From Pedobacter sp. Leaf250 (GTDB lineage Bacteria > Bacteroidota > Bacteroidia > Sphingobacteriales > Sphingobacteriaceae): DNA of 64,000 nt. A program made the translations under genes and the position numbers. Below, piece after piece: positions 8,922 through 18,193 of the stretch (within the stretch, counting starts at the first letter, position 1; each line of letters starts with the position of its first letter). The notes beneath the pieces were generated by a model. The model was not told the origin of the DNA, searched no databases, and worked only from the letters and a program-made list of their open reading frames with translations. The stretch spans positions 124,001-188,000 of the forward strand of contig NZ_CAKLBU010000009.1 of NCBI RefSeq assembly GCF_920984735.1. The letters are read 5' to 3'.

Positions 8922-9452
8922 ATGATTAAACAACGAATTATAGTTTTTCTGCTTTTTGCATCAATATCCATTTGTAAAGCGCAGCTATCGCCAAAAGAAA
9001 TTACAGTTTTAAAAACCGATTTGGTTAAAGCCGTGGAAAGCGTTAAGCTTACTGATTCCCTTCATAACAAATTAAGCAAATTACCCAATAAAACAGGGCT
9101 GATTACCGCTTACATTGGAACCTTAGAAGCACTTAAAGCCAAACATTCCTGGAACCCATACAATAAAATCAAGTATGTAAAAGTTTCATTAAAAACCATG
9201 CAAAATGCAATTAACATGGATAAAGAGAACCTGGAGATTCGTTTTATGCGTTTTTCAATTGAGCATTACACGCCAAGTTTTTTAGGCTTTAGTAAAGATT
9301 TAGATGTAGACCGAAAAGAAATTATAAAACATTACCAAAACCGAAACTTTGGTATTGCTGATGAAGCGTTGATTAAAAATGTAGCAAAATTTATGATCGA
9401 TAGCAAACGTTGTACCGCCGAAGAAATAAAAATTTTAAAGAAGTTTATTTAA
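8922..9452 (+). CDS. Uncharacterised exported protein coupled to lycopene cyclase
   Basis: A 176-residue protein with a signal peptide (residues 1-20, cleavage after ICKAQ-type site). The remainder is helical and basic, with no catalytic motif I recognise. Its stop codon is directly followed by the ATG of the lycopene cyclase, so the two are almost certainly co-transcribed and translationally coupled. It faces crtI across a divergent promoter region. From this position a role in carotenoid handling or in membrane organisation of the pathway is possible, but the sequence itself gives no function. Confidence 0.8.
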   Translation: MIKQRIIVFLLFASISICKAQLSPKEITVLKTDLVKAVESVKLTDSLHNKLSKLPNKTGLITAYIGTLEALKAKHSWNPYNKIKYVKVSLKTMQNAINMDKENLEIRFMRFSIEHYTPSFLGFSKDLDVDRKEIIKHYQNRNFGIADEALIKNVAKFMIDSKRCTAEEIKILKKFI

Positions 9453-10172
9453 ATGAATTATATCTACCTACTCATCAATATCGCAGTAATTTTTTTTCCA
9501 CTTGTATTATCGTTTGATAAGAAGGTTCACTTTTATAGCAAATGGAAATTCGTTATTCCAGCCATTCTAATAACAGGTATTGTTTTTTTAATATGGGATT
9601 TGTTATTCGTAAAACTAAATGTGTGGTCATTTAATCCCGATTATTTGGTTGGAATATATTTATGGGGGTTGCCATTGGAAGAAATGCTCTTTTTTTTAAC
9701 GGTTCCTTATGCATGCGTTTTCATTTACGAATGTTTAAATGCCTATTTCCCTAAAAACGATTTACAAAAATATAGTTTGGCGCTTAGCCATGCTTTGCTT
9801 GGTGTATGTTTCGCGATTTTATTTTTCGGCTACAGTAAATGGTATACCTTAATCAATTTCGGTTTCTTATTTATTTTGCTCTTCGCCGTAGAATATTTGA
9901 ACCATACTTATAGATTCATGTATAAATTTTACAGGGCATATTTAGTGGCGCTAATTCCGTTTTATATTGTAAATGGATTCTTAACGGCAATTCCGGTAGT
10001 CATTTATAACAATAACGAAAACCTAAATTTTAGAGTTGGAACTATCCCTTTTGAAGATCACTTTTATTTAATGGGATTGTTGTTGATGAATATATATTTA
10101 TACGAGTTTTTTAAAAATAGGGCGATTAAAAAGCATAATGATTTTAATAGTTTGGAAATGAACAGGCAGTAA
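9453..10172 (+). CDS. Lycopene cyclase, fused CrtYc-CrtYd type
   Basis: A 239-residue integral membrane protein with about seven hydrophobic segments in two similar halves. Half one carries PLEEMLFFLTVPY (about 73-85); half two carries the matching IPFEDHFYLMGLLL (about 197-210). These acidic PLEE/PFED motifs are typical of the heterodimer-derived lycopene cyclases of actinobacteria (CrtYc plus CrtYd), Myxococcus and Bacteroidota, where both halves are often fused as here. The enzyme closes the ends of lycopene to give beta-carotene, the substrate of the CrtZ encoded at 4116. The ATG abuts the stop of the upstream exported protein. Confidence 0.9.
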   Translation: MNYIYLLINIAVIFFPLVLSFDKKVHFYSKWKFVIPAILITGIVFLIWDLLFVKLNVWSFNPDYLVGIYLWGLPLEEMLFFLTVPYACVFIYECLNAYFPKNDLQKYSLALSHALLGVCFAILFFGYSKWYTLINFGFLFILLFAVEYLNHTYRFMYKFYRAYLVALIPFYIVNGFLTAIPVVIYNNNENLNFRVGTIPFEDHFYLMGLLLMNIYLYEFFKNRAIKKHNDFNSLEMNRQ

Positions 10173-10187
10173 CACTTGGCCAATGCA

Positions 10188-10250
10188 GTCCTGCTTTTCA
10201 TTGCAAGTCCGCACTCATACCTCGCTTGCGGGCTTTCCATTACAATCAGG
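10188..10250. repeat. Dispersed intergenic repeat, copy 1
   Basis: GTCCTGCTTT (10188-10197) and, 46 bases on, TTTCCATTACAATCAGG (10234-10250) recur in the same order at 54778 and 54848. Between them is a CCGC/GCGG-type inverted pair. The element sits just after the lycopene cyclase gene. Confidence 0.7.
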
Positions 10251-10340
10251 TTTTATTAACCATGTTTCAGCACCCTGCAAACCGTTCAAATTAAATACAC
10301 CTTTGCAAACTAGCCCTTTTGCGCATAAATAAAAATAACA

Positions 10341-10574
10341 ATGGATTTACCGGTTTATACCAAACAACAGCTCGCTCTACGAAACGGACAAGATAAACCG
10401 CAAATTTGGGTAGCATATAAGGGTTTGATTTACGACATGACCGATAGCCGATTATGGCGCAATGGCAAGCATTATGAGCATTGGGCCGGTCAAGATTTAA
10501 CAGATGAATTACCCGATGCGCCACACACAGAAACCGTTTTTGAAAAATTTATACCTATTGGAAAAATTATTTGA
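10341..10574 (+). CDS. Small cytochrome b5-like heme/steroid-binding protein
   Basis: A 77-residue soluble protein covering a single cytochrome b5-like domain: the start YTKQQLALRNGQDKPQIWVAYKG, then IYDMTDSRLWRNGKHYEHWAG and the C-terminal IPIGKII strand. Candidate heme-ligand histidines are H44 or H47 and H62 (APHTE). The eukaryotic HPGG motif is absent, but GKHYEHWAGQDLT is the usual form in small bacterial members. The protein has no signal peptide. It ends 14 bases from the convergent receptor gene. It could serve as an electron carrier for an oxygenase such as CrtZ, but that is only suggested by location. Confidence 0.8.
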   Translation: MDLPVYTKQQLALRNGQDKPQIWVAYKGLIYDMTDSRLWRNGKHYEHWAGQDLTDELPDAPHTETVFEKFIPIGKII

Positions 10575-10588
10575 CGACGTATACACCA

Positions 10589-13006
10589 TTAGAATTTGTA
10601 ACTGTAACCTAACCTAAAAACCTGTGTTTCCAGGTAATCTGTACTGATATTAGTGAAGCCGTTTCCGCTAATACTTCTTTTGGTATTTAATGCGCCTAAA
10701 ATATCTGTTCCATTTAAAAAGAGTTCTCCTTTTCCTTTTTGCAATTGTTTTTTAATGCCCATATCTACTGAAAATCTAGATCCTATTGTTCCCTGTGGAA
10801 TAATATCTTTGGCAAGATAAACCCCCGAAAGTTGGATTTGCATTTGCCCTTTTAGTTTGAACATATTGTTTAATTTAAAATTTCCAGAAGTAATGCTTTC
10901 TTCTGCCATCGTATAAATTGTTGGTACAGGATATTTATTGGTAATAGAAAATGCATTAATCTTGTTTTGATATATGGCAGCACTTGCATTAAATGAGAAC
11001 CATGGTGCTAACTCCTGTTGTATTGCAATTTCGCTACCTGTTTGATAGCTTTTTCCAGCATTTTGAAAAATATTGTAAAGAATGGTGCTTCCTGCAACTT
11101 GGGTTGCAATTCTGGTTATTGTGGCATCAATTATTTTATGATACAATGAAGCATTAACATTTCCATTTTTCCAGTTTAAACGATAGCCCAATTCAATGGT
11201 GTTCGTAAACTGTGGGCGCAAAGTTGGGTTGCCAACTTTTAGCAATTCTGGTTCATCGTATTTGGGAAATATGCGGATATCAACTTCATTTGGTCTATCT
11301 ACTCTTTTATTGTAAAATAGCGAAAGTTTGCTATTTTCGCTAAGTTTATATGCAAACCGGAGATTAGGAAAAGGGCGGGCATAATCGTACCCATCGCTTT
11401 GGTAGGTATTATGGTTGGGATTCACATCATATTGTACTTTTACATATTCAAATCTTAATCCTGCCTCAACTTCAAAACTATTGGTTTCTAAAATGTAATT
11501 GGCATATGCTGCAGGTATTGTTTCTTTATAATCTGCCCAACCACCAGCATTTACATCTATGGGCGAATTTAAACCAGGGAAAAACTGCATATTGGTTGGA
11601 ATCGTTCTTCTCCTAAATTTCATTCCCAATTCTAATCTACCTTGTTTTAGCGGTTTAATGTAATCAGTGCTCAAATCTGCAACATGCTCATCTGATAACA
11701 ATGCAAAAGAATCGTTGCCGGTGAATGTGGGCATTATATTCGTGAAGAAATATTTTTCATTTTCCCTATGCCAGGTGTAGTTAAAACCAATGTTGAGCAA
11801 GTGCCCTGGCTCATCGAATTTATGCTGATAACTTGCTGATCCTGTAGCAGTATATTTTACTTCGTCCTCTACAAATTGCCATAAACGTAGTCTTTGCAAT
11901 AAGTTTTCGTTAAAATATGGGATATCCCCGTTATCGATAATTTTCTCCCGATTAAAATGGCCCGAAATAGTTAACGCATTGCGATCATTTGGATTCCAAT
12001 CTATTCCAGTTTTAACTGTAGTGTAATCTGTAGTTCTATTTCTTTTTACCTGTTGATTAATAATGGTTCCATCGCTGTAAGCTCTTGTAGCGAATTCATT
12101 TCTATTTAAGGTTTGTGTGTAAAGATAATCACTCTGTAAAAAAGTGTTGAGTTTGTTCTTTTTGTAATTTAGCGAAAGTGAAGGATTAATTTTTGGCGTA
12201 GCCTGAAACTGAGGGCGAATTGTAGGTAGGTTATCTCTTCTTTTCCAAAGTGAACCAAGTCCGCTAATTAAACTGATTTTTCCATTAAAGCCCTCTTGTC
12301 TGTTTTTTTTATAGATGATGTTAATGATACCCGCATTACCATTTGCATCATATTTTGAGGAAGGGTTATTAATGATTTCTATTTTTTCAATCGCAGAAGC
12401 TGGAATATTATCAAGCCCGGTTTGGGTACCGAAGCCAGTCATTGCATTTTGTTTTCCATCTACCAAAACTGCAATTTTATTGTTACCACGAAGTTGAATT
12501 TTACCATCCTGTAGGGTTACTCCCGGTAGGTTTTGCATGGCCTGTAAAACCGACCCGCCAGATTGGGTAATATTATTAGCAAGCGTAAAGGTTTTTTTAT
12601 CCATTTTGGTAGATAAGCCATCAACATTGCTTTGGCCAACAATATTTACCATATTTAAGGTTTGCGCATCTTCCATTAAAGTGATTTCACCTAAATCTAA
12701 AAAAGTATTAAGCGAGCCAACGGTAACATCTTGTTTTTTATCATGATAACCAACAATGGAAAATTCTACAATATAATTTCCCGTAGAAAGTTCTACTAAT
12801 TTGAATCTACCTGTAGAGTCGGTAATTGTACCGGTAATAAATTTCTGATCACTTTTTTGTCTCACCACAATGTTTGTATATTCAACGGCTTTCCTATTTT
12901 TTGCATCCTTAACTATACCAGATAGTGTTGTTTTTGTGTTTTGCGCTTTTGTAGCATGTGCAGAAATAATCATCAATAGGAGCAGGAATAAAATCTTGTT
13001 GAACAT
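10589..13006 (-). CDS. Outer-membrane receptor with carboxypeptidase-like and TonB plug domains
   Basis: An 805-residue protein with a signal peptide (1-21). It has a carboxypeptidase-regulatory-like beta domain (about 27-115, LSGIVKDAKNRKAVEYTN) and a TonB-dependent plug (about 140-235, with QLRGNNKIAVLVDGKQ and ASAIEKIEIINNPSSKYDANGNAGIINI). The large C-terminal beta-barrel ends in an aromatic residue (LGYSYKF). It resembles the outer-membrane beta-barrel group of TonB-linked proteins rather than SusC, and no SusD-like partner is adjacent. The ligand is unknown. The gene diverges from a two-component system, with 182 bases between starts, so it is a likely target of that regulator. Confidence 0.9.
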   Translation of the reverse strand: MFNKILFLLLLMIISAHATKAQNTKTTLSGIVKDAKNRKAVEYTNIVVRQKSDQKFITGTITDSTGRFKLVELSTGNYIVEFSIVGYHDKKQDVTVGSLNTFLDLGEITLMEDAQTLNMVNIVGQSNVDGLSTKMDKKTFTLANNITQSGGSVLQAMQNLPGVTLQDGKIQLRGNNKIAVLVDGKQNAMTGFGTQTGLDNIPASAIEKIEIINNPSSKYDANGNAGIINIIYKKNRQEGFNGKISLISGLGSLWKRRDNLPTIRPQFQATPKINPSLSLNYKKNKLNTFLQSDYLYTQTLNRNEFATRAYSDGTIINQQVKRNRTTDYTTVKTGIDWNPNDRNALTISGHFNREKIIDNGDIPYFNENLLQRLRLWQFVEDEVKYTATGSASYQHKFDEPGHLLNIGFNYTWHRENEKYFFTNIMPTFTGNDSFALLSDEHVADLSTDYIKPLKQGRLELGMKFRRRTIPTNMQFFPGLNSPIDVNAGGWADYKETIPAAYANYILETNSFEVEAGLRFEYVKVQYDVNPNHNTYQSDGYDYARPFPNLRFAYKLSENSKLSLFYNKRVDRPNEVDIRIFPKYDEPELLKVGNPTLRPQFTNTIELGYRLNWKNGNVNASLYHKIIDATITRIATQVAGSTILYNIFQNAGKSYQTGSEIAIQQELAPWFSFNASAAIYQNKINAFSITNKYPVPTIYTMAEESITSGNFKLNNMFKLKGQMQIQLSGVYLAKDIIPQGTIGSRFSVDMGIKKQLQKGKGELFLNGTDILGALNTKRSISGNGFTNISTDYLETQVFRLGYSYKF

Positions 13007-13188
13007 GGTAAGCTGATTTAAATGTATTTACATGATAGCCTGAATTGATATCAAGTTTTATACATAATTAAGGCTTAAATCTGTTGGAAATTAGAAGTTA
13101 AGTATCAGAATTGCTTTGCATTAAATATTTCAGGCAATGATGCCATAGATATAGATTTACTACAGAATTAAAATGTTATTTTACAGTA

Positions 13189-13866
13189 ATGAAAATATTG
13201 GTTATAGAAGATGAAGAATCGCTTATGCAAAGCATTGTATCTTACCTAAAAGGTGAGGGCAATATTTGCGAGATGGTAAATAGTTATTGGAATGCACTTG
13301 AAAAAATTAACCTCTACAGTTACGATTGTATCTTACTTGACCTGACGCTTCCTGGTGGAGATGGGTTAAAAATTTTGAGCGAATTAAAGAAAATGAACAA
13401 GCAGGAGGGCGTTCTCATAATTTCTGCCCGACATTCACTTGATGATAAGTTAAATGGTTTGGAAATGGGGGCCGACGATTACCTGGTAAAACCTTTTCAT
13501 TTATCGGAACTGAAAGCAAGGATTACGGCGATAGTAAGAAGAAAGAGTTTCAGTGGGAGCAATGTGATGTCTTTTAATGAAATTAGCGTAAATTTATTAG
13601 CCATGGATGTTAAGGTGAACGATAAATCGATCATTTTAACAAAAAAGGAATATGATCTTTTAATCTATTTTATATCTAACCAAGGCAAGGTAATTACCAA
13701 AAATGCCATTGCCGAACATTTATGGGGAGATGAGATAGACATGTCTGATGATTTTGATTTTATTTACACCCATATCAAAAATCTAAGAAAAAAATTGATT
13801 GAAGCCGGTGCTAAAGACTACATCAAATCTATGTATGGGGTTGGGTATAAATTAGGGAATATATGA
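13189..13866 (+). CDS. OmpR-type response regulator
   Basis: A 225-residue protein. The receiver domain (1-115) has the acidic pocket E7/D8, phospho-acceptor D51 (LLDLTLPGG) and K101 (DDYLVKPF). The winged-helix DNA-binding domain (about 125-223) contains LTKKEYDLLIYFISNQGKVITKNAIAEHLWG and the terminal SMYGVGYKL. It overlaps the following kinase gene by four bases (ATGA), so they form a cognate pair. Likely targets, from position, are the divergent outer-membrane receptor and the downstream PAP2 gene. Confidence 0.95.
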   Translation: MKILVIEDEESLMQSIVSYLKGEGNICEMVNSYWNALEKINLYSYDCILLDLTLPGGDGLKILSELKKMNKQEGVLIISARHSLDDKLNGLEMGADDYLVKPFHLSELKARITAIVRRKSFSGSNVMSFNEISVNLLAMDVKVNDKSIILTKKEYDLLIYFISNQGKVITKNAIAEHLWGDEIDMSDDFDFIYTHIKNLRKKLIEAGAKDYIKSMYGVGYKLGNI

Positions 13867-15113
13867 AGCTAGCACAGCGATACAATAGGGCAAACTTAAT
13901 CACTTCATTTATCATTCTAGCCATAACAGGAGTCATTTACTACATTGCCATTCATTTTATCCTTACCAGTAATTTAGATAAGGATCTGGTAATTGAAGAA
14001 AGAGAGATTGAGGCTTATGTTAAAAATTACGGAATTTTGCCTGCTCCTGGCGATTTTTTACATCAAAAGGTAACTTATAAGAAACTTACATCAAGCCAAA
14101 CAGTAGAACGCAATTTCTCTTATGATCATTTTTATAACGAAGATGAAAAGAAAAATGAGCCAGGAAGAAGCTTAACTACAATGGTAAGTTTAAAAGGTGC
14201 CGGCTATCAGGTAACGATAAGCAAATCAAGAGTAGAATCTGAAGATTTGGTCCAACTGATTTTTGCCATTACATTAGCCGTTACCGTTTTGTTATTGATT
14301 TCATTACTGCTTATTAATAGGTTTTTGCTACAACGGATCTGGAGTCCTTTTTATTCTACCCTGGGGATGATGAAAGCTTTTAATATTACGCAAAAAGATG
14401 AGATTAAACCCAATAATACCACTATAGACGAATTTAATGAACTGAACGAATCTGCCCATGCAATGGCCATTAGGGTGAGGAAAGATTATCATGAGCTTAA
14501 AAATTTTACCGATAATGCTTCGCATGAAATGATGACACCTTTGGCCATTATAAATTCCAAATTAGATTCTTTATTGCAAACAGATACTTTTTCTGTTGCT
14601 CAAGGTGCCATTATAGAAGATATTTATACTGCCATAGGTAGGTTAATCAAATTAAATCAATCTTTACTTTTATTATCAAAAATTGAGAATAAACTGATTT
14701 CGGATATTCAAACTATTGATTTTCAAGAATTAATAAAGGAAAAGATGATACAGTTTCAAGAGCTTTTTGAAAAAAACGAATTAATCTTAAAACAGCAACT
14801 CGAACCGTGTAAGGTAAACATGAGTAAATACTTGGCTGATATATTGTTAAATAACCTATTTGCTAACGCGATAAGACATAATATTTATAGGGGCAGTATA
14901 TCAATTATTCTTAACTCCAATATGCTGCTGGTAGAAAATACGGGTAAAACCGACCAATTAAATTATAAGTTATTTGAAAGATTCTCGAAATCTGCTGGTT
15001 CGGAGGGCACAGGATTAGGTCTTGCCATCAGCAAACAAATTTGTAACCTTTATGGGTTTGAGATAAGCTACCACTATTTTGAAAATGCACATCAATTTAA
15101 AGTGAAATTTTAA
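13863..15113 (+). CDS. Sensor histidine kinase
   Basis: A 416-residue membrane kinase with two membrane helices (about 13-35 and 133-158) around a roughly 95-residue periplasmic sensor. Then come a linker, a HisKA dimerisation domain with phospho-acceptor H221 (NASHEMMTPLAI) and an HATPase domain with the N box LLNNLFANAIRHN and the G2 box GTGLGLAISKQI. The G1 box is short and degenerate (LLVENTGKTD). The periplasmic domain has no recognised ligand fold. It is translationally coupled to the response regulator upstream; the PAP2 phosphatase gene follows 53 bases downstream. Confidence 0.95.
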   Translation: MKLAQRYNRANLITSFIILAITGVIYYIAIHFILTSNLDKDLVIEEREIEAYVKNYGILPAPGDFLHQKVTYKKLTSSQTVERNFSYDHFYNEDEKKNEPGRSLTTMVSLKGAGYQVTISKSRVESEDLVQLIFAITLAVTVLLLISLLLINRFLLQRIWSPFYSTLGMMKAFNITQKDEIKPNNTTIDEFNELNESAHAMAIRVRKDYHELKNFTDNASHEMMTPLAIINSKLDSLLQTDTFSVAQGAIIEDIYTAIGRLIKLNQSLLLLSKIENKLISDIQTIDFQELIKEKMIQFQELFEKNELILKQQLEPCKVNMSKYLADILLNNLFANAIRHNIYRGSISIILNSNMLLVENTGKTDQLNYKLFERFSKSAGSEGTGLGLAISKQICNLYGFEISYHYFENAHQFKVKF

Positions 15114-15166
15114 AGGCTACAGAATTGCTACATAATCTACATCTAGTTTTATAAAAAATTAAAGCA

Positions 15167-15979
15167 ATGATAAGATTGGTTGGAGCAATAAGATGTGGAT
15201 TTATTTGTTTTTTATTGTTTTTAACGGGAAATGTTTCTGTAGCGCAACAAGTGGATACAACGAAAAACTTGGGGCTTAATCCAGTTGAGCTTAAAAGTAT
15301 AAATGAAGAAATTAAACCCGAAAAATTTAAGGTAACACATTTTATTGCCCCCGTGGTTTTAATCGGATATGGTTTTGCAACGGTTTATGATCATGGAGCA
15401 TTACAACAACTTGATTTTAGCACTAGAGCCGAATTGCAGGAAGACCATCCACGGTTTGCCTACCATGTTGATGATTATGCTCAATTTGCTCCCATGGTGG
15501 CAGTTTATGCCCTAAATCTAACAGGAATAAAAGGAAGACATAATTTATTTGATGCCTCCATGTTATATTTTACATCAGCGGCAATTATGGGAATATCTAC
15601 GCACTTTGTAAAACAAGGTGTTCACCGTTTACGGCCAGATGGATCTGGATATAACTCTTTTCCATCCGGACATACAGCTTCTGCCTTTGCCGCTGCAGAA
15701 TTTTTATATCAGGAATTTAAATATAAATCTCCATGGATTGGATATGCAGGTTATTTTGTGGCTACAGCTACAGGAACCTTAAGAATGTACAATAACAAAC
15801 ACTGGTTTAGCGACGTTGTGGCAGGTGCTGGTTTTGGAATTGCATCAACAAAACTAGGCTATCTCGTTTATCCTCAAATAAAAAAATTAATTAATGGACG
15901 TGGAGAAAAGCAAAACTTGACTGTTATGCCAACCTTCGAACAGCACCAATTAGGCTATAGAATTTCCTATAAACTTTAA
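15167..15979 (+). CDS. Membrane-associated PAP2-family phosphatase
   Basis: A 270-residue protein with an N-terminal signal or anchor segment (about 8-27). The three PAP2 motifs are intact: K-x6-RP (KQGVHRLRP), PSGH (SFPSGHTASAF) and R-x5-H-x3-D (RMYNNKHWFSD). Family members remove phosphate from lipids on the periplasmic face: phosphatidate, undecaprenyl pyrophosphate or lipid A phosphates. The gene follows the two-component system closely and precedes an LtaS-like transferase, suggesting envelope lipid remodelling under the control of that system; this is inference. It cannot be said which lipid is used. Confidence 0.9.
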   Translation: MIRLVGAIRCGFICFLLFLTGNVSVAQQVDTTKNLGLNPVELKSINEEIKPEKFKVTHFIAPVVLIGYGFATVYDHGALQQLDFSTRAELQEDHPRFAYHVDDYAQFAPMVAVYALNLTGIKGRHNLFDASMLYFTSAAIMGISTHFVKQGVHRLRPDGSGYNSFPSGHTASAFAAAEFLYQEFKYKSPWIGYAGYFVATATGTLRMYNNKHWFSDVVAGAGFGIASTKLGYLVYPQIKKLINGRGEKQNLTVMPTFEQHQLGYRISYKL

Positions 15980-16122
15980 AAATTTTCATTTAGAAAAATA
16001 TGATAGTTGCTTCGCCATTTTAAAACATTAATAGCATTTAAATAAATGTGATAAGCGGAGCTTTTTAAAAGTTCAGGTTTTCTTCAGAATTCAAAGTTAG
16101 CTTTGGCAACTTGCCAAAATAA

Positions 16123-18057
16123 ATGGCAAGAATAATGAATATTCTAAAAAAAACTAATACATTTTTTCAATATAGATTTGGGCCTTTATTGATCTTGGTG
16201 CTATTGCTCTGTGCTATATCACTACTAACAAGAATTTTGCTTTTAGCTTTTTCTGCATCCTCTTTTGAATGGAATATAATTAACATTTTAAAAGTATTTC
16301 TTGTAGGCTCGCTCTATGATTTAGCTGCAGCATCGTATGCTATTATTCCCCTTTTAATTTATTTATGGGTGTTCCCGTCAAAATGGTACAGCAAGAAACT
16401 AAATAAAATATTACTAATAGCCTATTTTTTCATAGTGGTATTTACACTTATTTTTAACGCAATTTCAGAATGGTTTTTTTGGGAAGAATTCTCTGTACGC
16501 TATAACTTTATTGCTGTTGATTATTTGGTTTACACCACCGAAGTAATCGGAAATATTCGGCAATCCTATCCAATTAATACGATCCTAATAATACTCTTTA
16601 TTGTATCAGCATTAATTACCTATTTATTAAAAGAGAAGATATTGGCATCTGCAACAGTTCCCATGCGTTTTGCTAAACGATCGAAATTATTATTGTTATT
16701 TCTTTTAGCGCCATTGGCCAGTTATTTTTTGGTCAGCCATAATTGGAAAAATCAAAGCCGAAACCAATTCGTAAATGAACTTTCTGGTAATGGAATGTAT
16801 GATTTTGGTTTTGCTTTTTGGCATAACCAGTTAGATTACAATACCTTTTATAAAACGATTTCCCTTAAAAAGGCAATAAAAATCATCAGTAAAAATTTAT
16901 TTTTTGAGCCCATCAATTTAAATGGTTATAGCACACTTAGAAATATTAAAGCTGCTTCGCCAGAAAAAAAAATGAATGTGATTTTAATTAGTGTGGAGAG
17001 TTTAAGTGCAGAATTTCTGGGCAGTTTTGGGAATACGCAAGGCATAACGCCAAATTTAGATTCACTCGCCAAGAAAGGGCTCCTGTTTACCAATTTATAT
17101 GCTTCTGGAACAAGGACCGTTCGTGGTTTAGAGGCCTTGTCGTTATGCATTCCACCAACGCCAGGGCAATCTATAGTAAAACGGCCAAACAATAAAAACC
17201 TATTTACTTTAGGAAATGTATTCAGATCAAAAGGTTACAATAGCAGGTTTATTTATGGTGGTTATGGCTATTTTGATAATATGAATGAGTTTTTTTCGCA
17301 AGATGGTTATGAAGATACGGATAGGAATGCGTTGAATAAAAAGGACATCCACTATGAAAACACCTGGGGCGTTGCGGATGAAGATCTTTTTACACTTTCA
17401 TTAACCAAATTGGATCAGGATTACAATATTGGTAAACCATTTTTTGCGCATATTATGACGGTTTCTAATCATCGGCCATACACTTATCCGGAGGGAAGAA
17501 TTGATATTCCATCTCATACCGGAAGGGAGGGAGCCGTTAAATACACCGATTATGCCATTGGTAAGTTTATAAATGAGGCTAAATTAAAACCCTGGTTTAA
17601 AAATACTTTATTTCTGATAGTGGCAGATCATTGTGCATCGAGTGCTGGTAAAGTTGAGCTACCTGTAGATAAATATCATATTCCAATGATTATCTATTCT
17701 CCGGCATATATTAAGCCTGGAAAATTTGATAAACTGGTTGCTCAAATAGATATTGGTCCATCTATTCTTGGGTTGTTAAATTTTAATTATCAAAGTAAAT
17801 TTTTTGGGCAAGATGTTTTTAAGATGAAAGATGAGCAGCAAAGGGCGTTTATAAGTACATATCAAAGTCTTGGGTATATCAAAAATAATAAGCTTGTAAT
17901 TTTAGATCCCAATAAAAAGGTAGCTACATCTATCCCAAATTTTATAACTGGAAATGCAAAACCTGTTCCTTCAGAAAATTGGTTAACGGAAGAGGCTATT
18001 GCAAATTATCAAACTGCAGCTTATTTATATACCAAAAACGGGTATCAGTTTAAGTAA
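16123..18057 (+). CDS. LTA-synthase-like membrane sulfatase-fold phosphotransferase
   Basis: A 644-residue protein with five hydrophobic segments in the first 215 residues, followed by an alkaline-phosphatase/sulfatase-fold domain facing the periplasm. Metal and catalytic motifs are visible: NVILISVESLSAEFLG (metal-binding Glu), a catalytic threonine at about 332 in SGTRTVRGLE, MTVSNHRPY, and VADHCASSAG (Asp-His metal ligands). In Firmicutes such enzymes polymerise glycerol phosphate. Gram-negative relatives move phosphoglycerol or phosphoethanolamine onto glycans or lipids. The target here is unknown. It lies 143 bases after the PAP2 gene on the same strand, and the pair may act on the same lipid. 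The second Met (residue 5) is an alternative start. Confidence 0.88.
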   Translation: MARIMNILKKTNTFFQYRFGPLLILVLLLCAISLLTRILLLAFSASSFEWNIINILKVFLVGSLYDLAAASYAIIPLLIYLWVFPSKWYSKKLNKILLIAYFFIVVFTLIFNAISEWFFWEEFSVRYNFIAVDYLVYTTEVIGNIRQSYPINTILIILFIVSALITYLLKEKILASATVPMRFAKRSKLLLLFLLAPLASYFLVSHNWKNQSRNQFVNELSGNGMYDFGFAFWHNQLDYNTFYKTISLKKAIKIISKNLFFEPINLNGYSTLRNIKAASPEKKMNVILISVESLSAEFLGSFGNTQGITPNLDSLAKKGLLFTNLYASGTRTVRGLEALSLCIPPTPGQSIVKRPNNKNLFTLGNVFRSKGYNSRFIYGGYGYFDNMNEFFSQDGYEDTDRNALNKKDIHYENTWGVADEDLFTLSLTKLDQDYNIGKPFFAHIMTVSNHRPYTYPEGRIDIPSHTGREGAVKYTDYAIGKFINEAKLKPWFKNTLFLIVADHCASSAGKVELPVDKYHIPMIIYSPAYIKPGKFDKLVAQIDIGPSILGLLNFNYQSKFFGQDVFKMKDEQQRAFISTYQSLGYIKNNKLVILDPNKKVATSIPNFITGNAKPVPSENWLTEEAIANYQTAAYLYTKNGYQFK

Positions 18058-18193
18058 TAGTTCAAATACTTGGTTGAAGTATTTTTTGTTGGCTGTTTTA
18101 ACTTTAGATAAAAGGTATACATAAAGCCTGTATCTTTAGGTTTTAAGTATATCTTTCTGTTATTCGTTCTAATTTATAAGGTCTGGATTTTTC

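Noticed and set aside
10589..13006. The receptor at 10589 as a third SusC
   Set aside because: It is much shorter, lacks the SusC plug signature and has no SusD neighbour; the beta-barrel group of TonB-linked proteins fits better.
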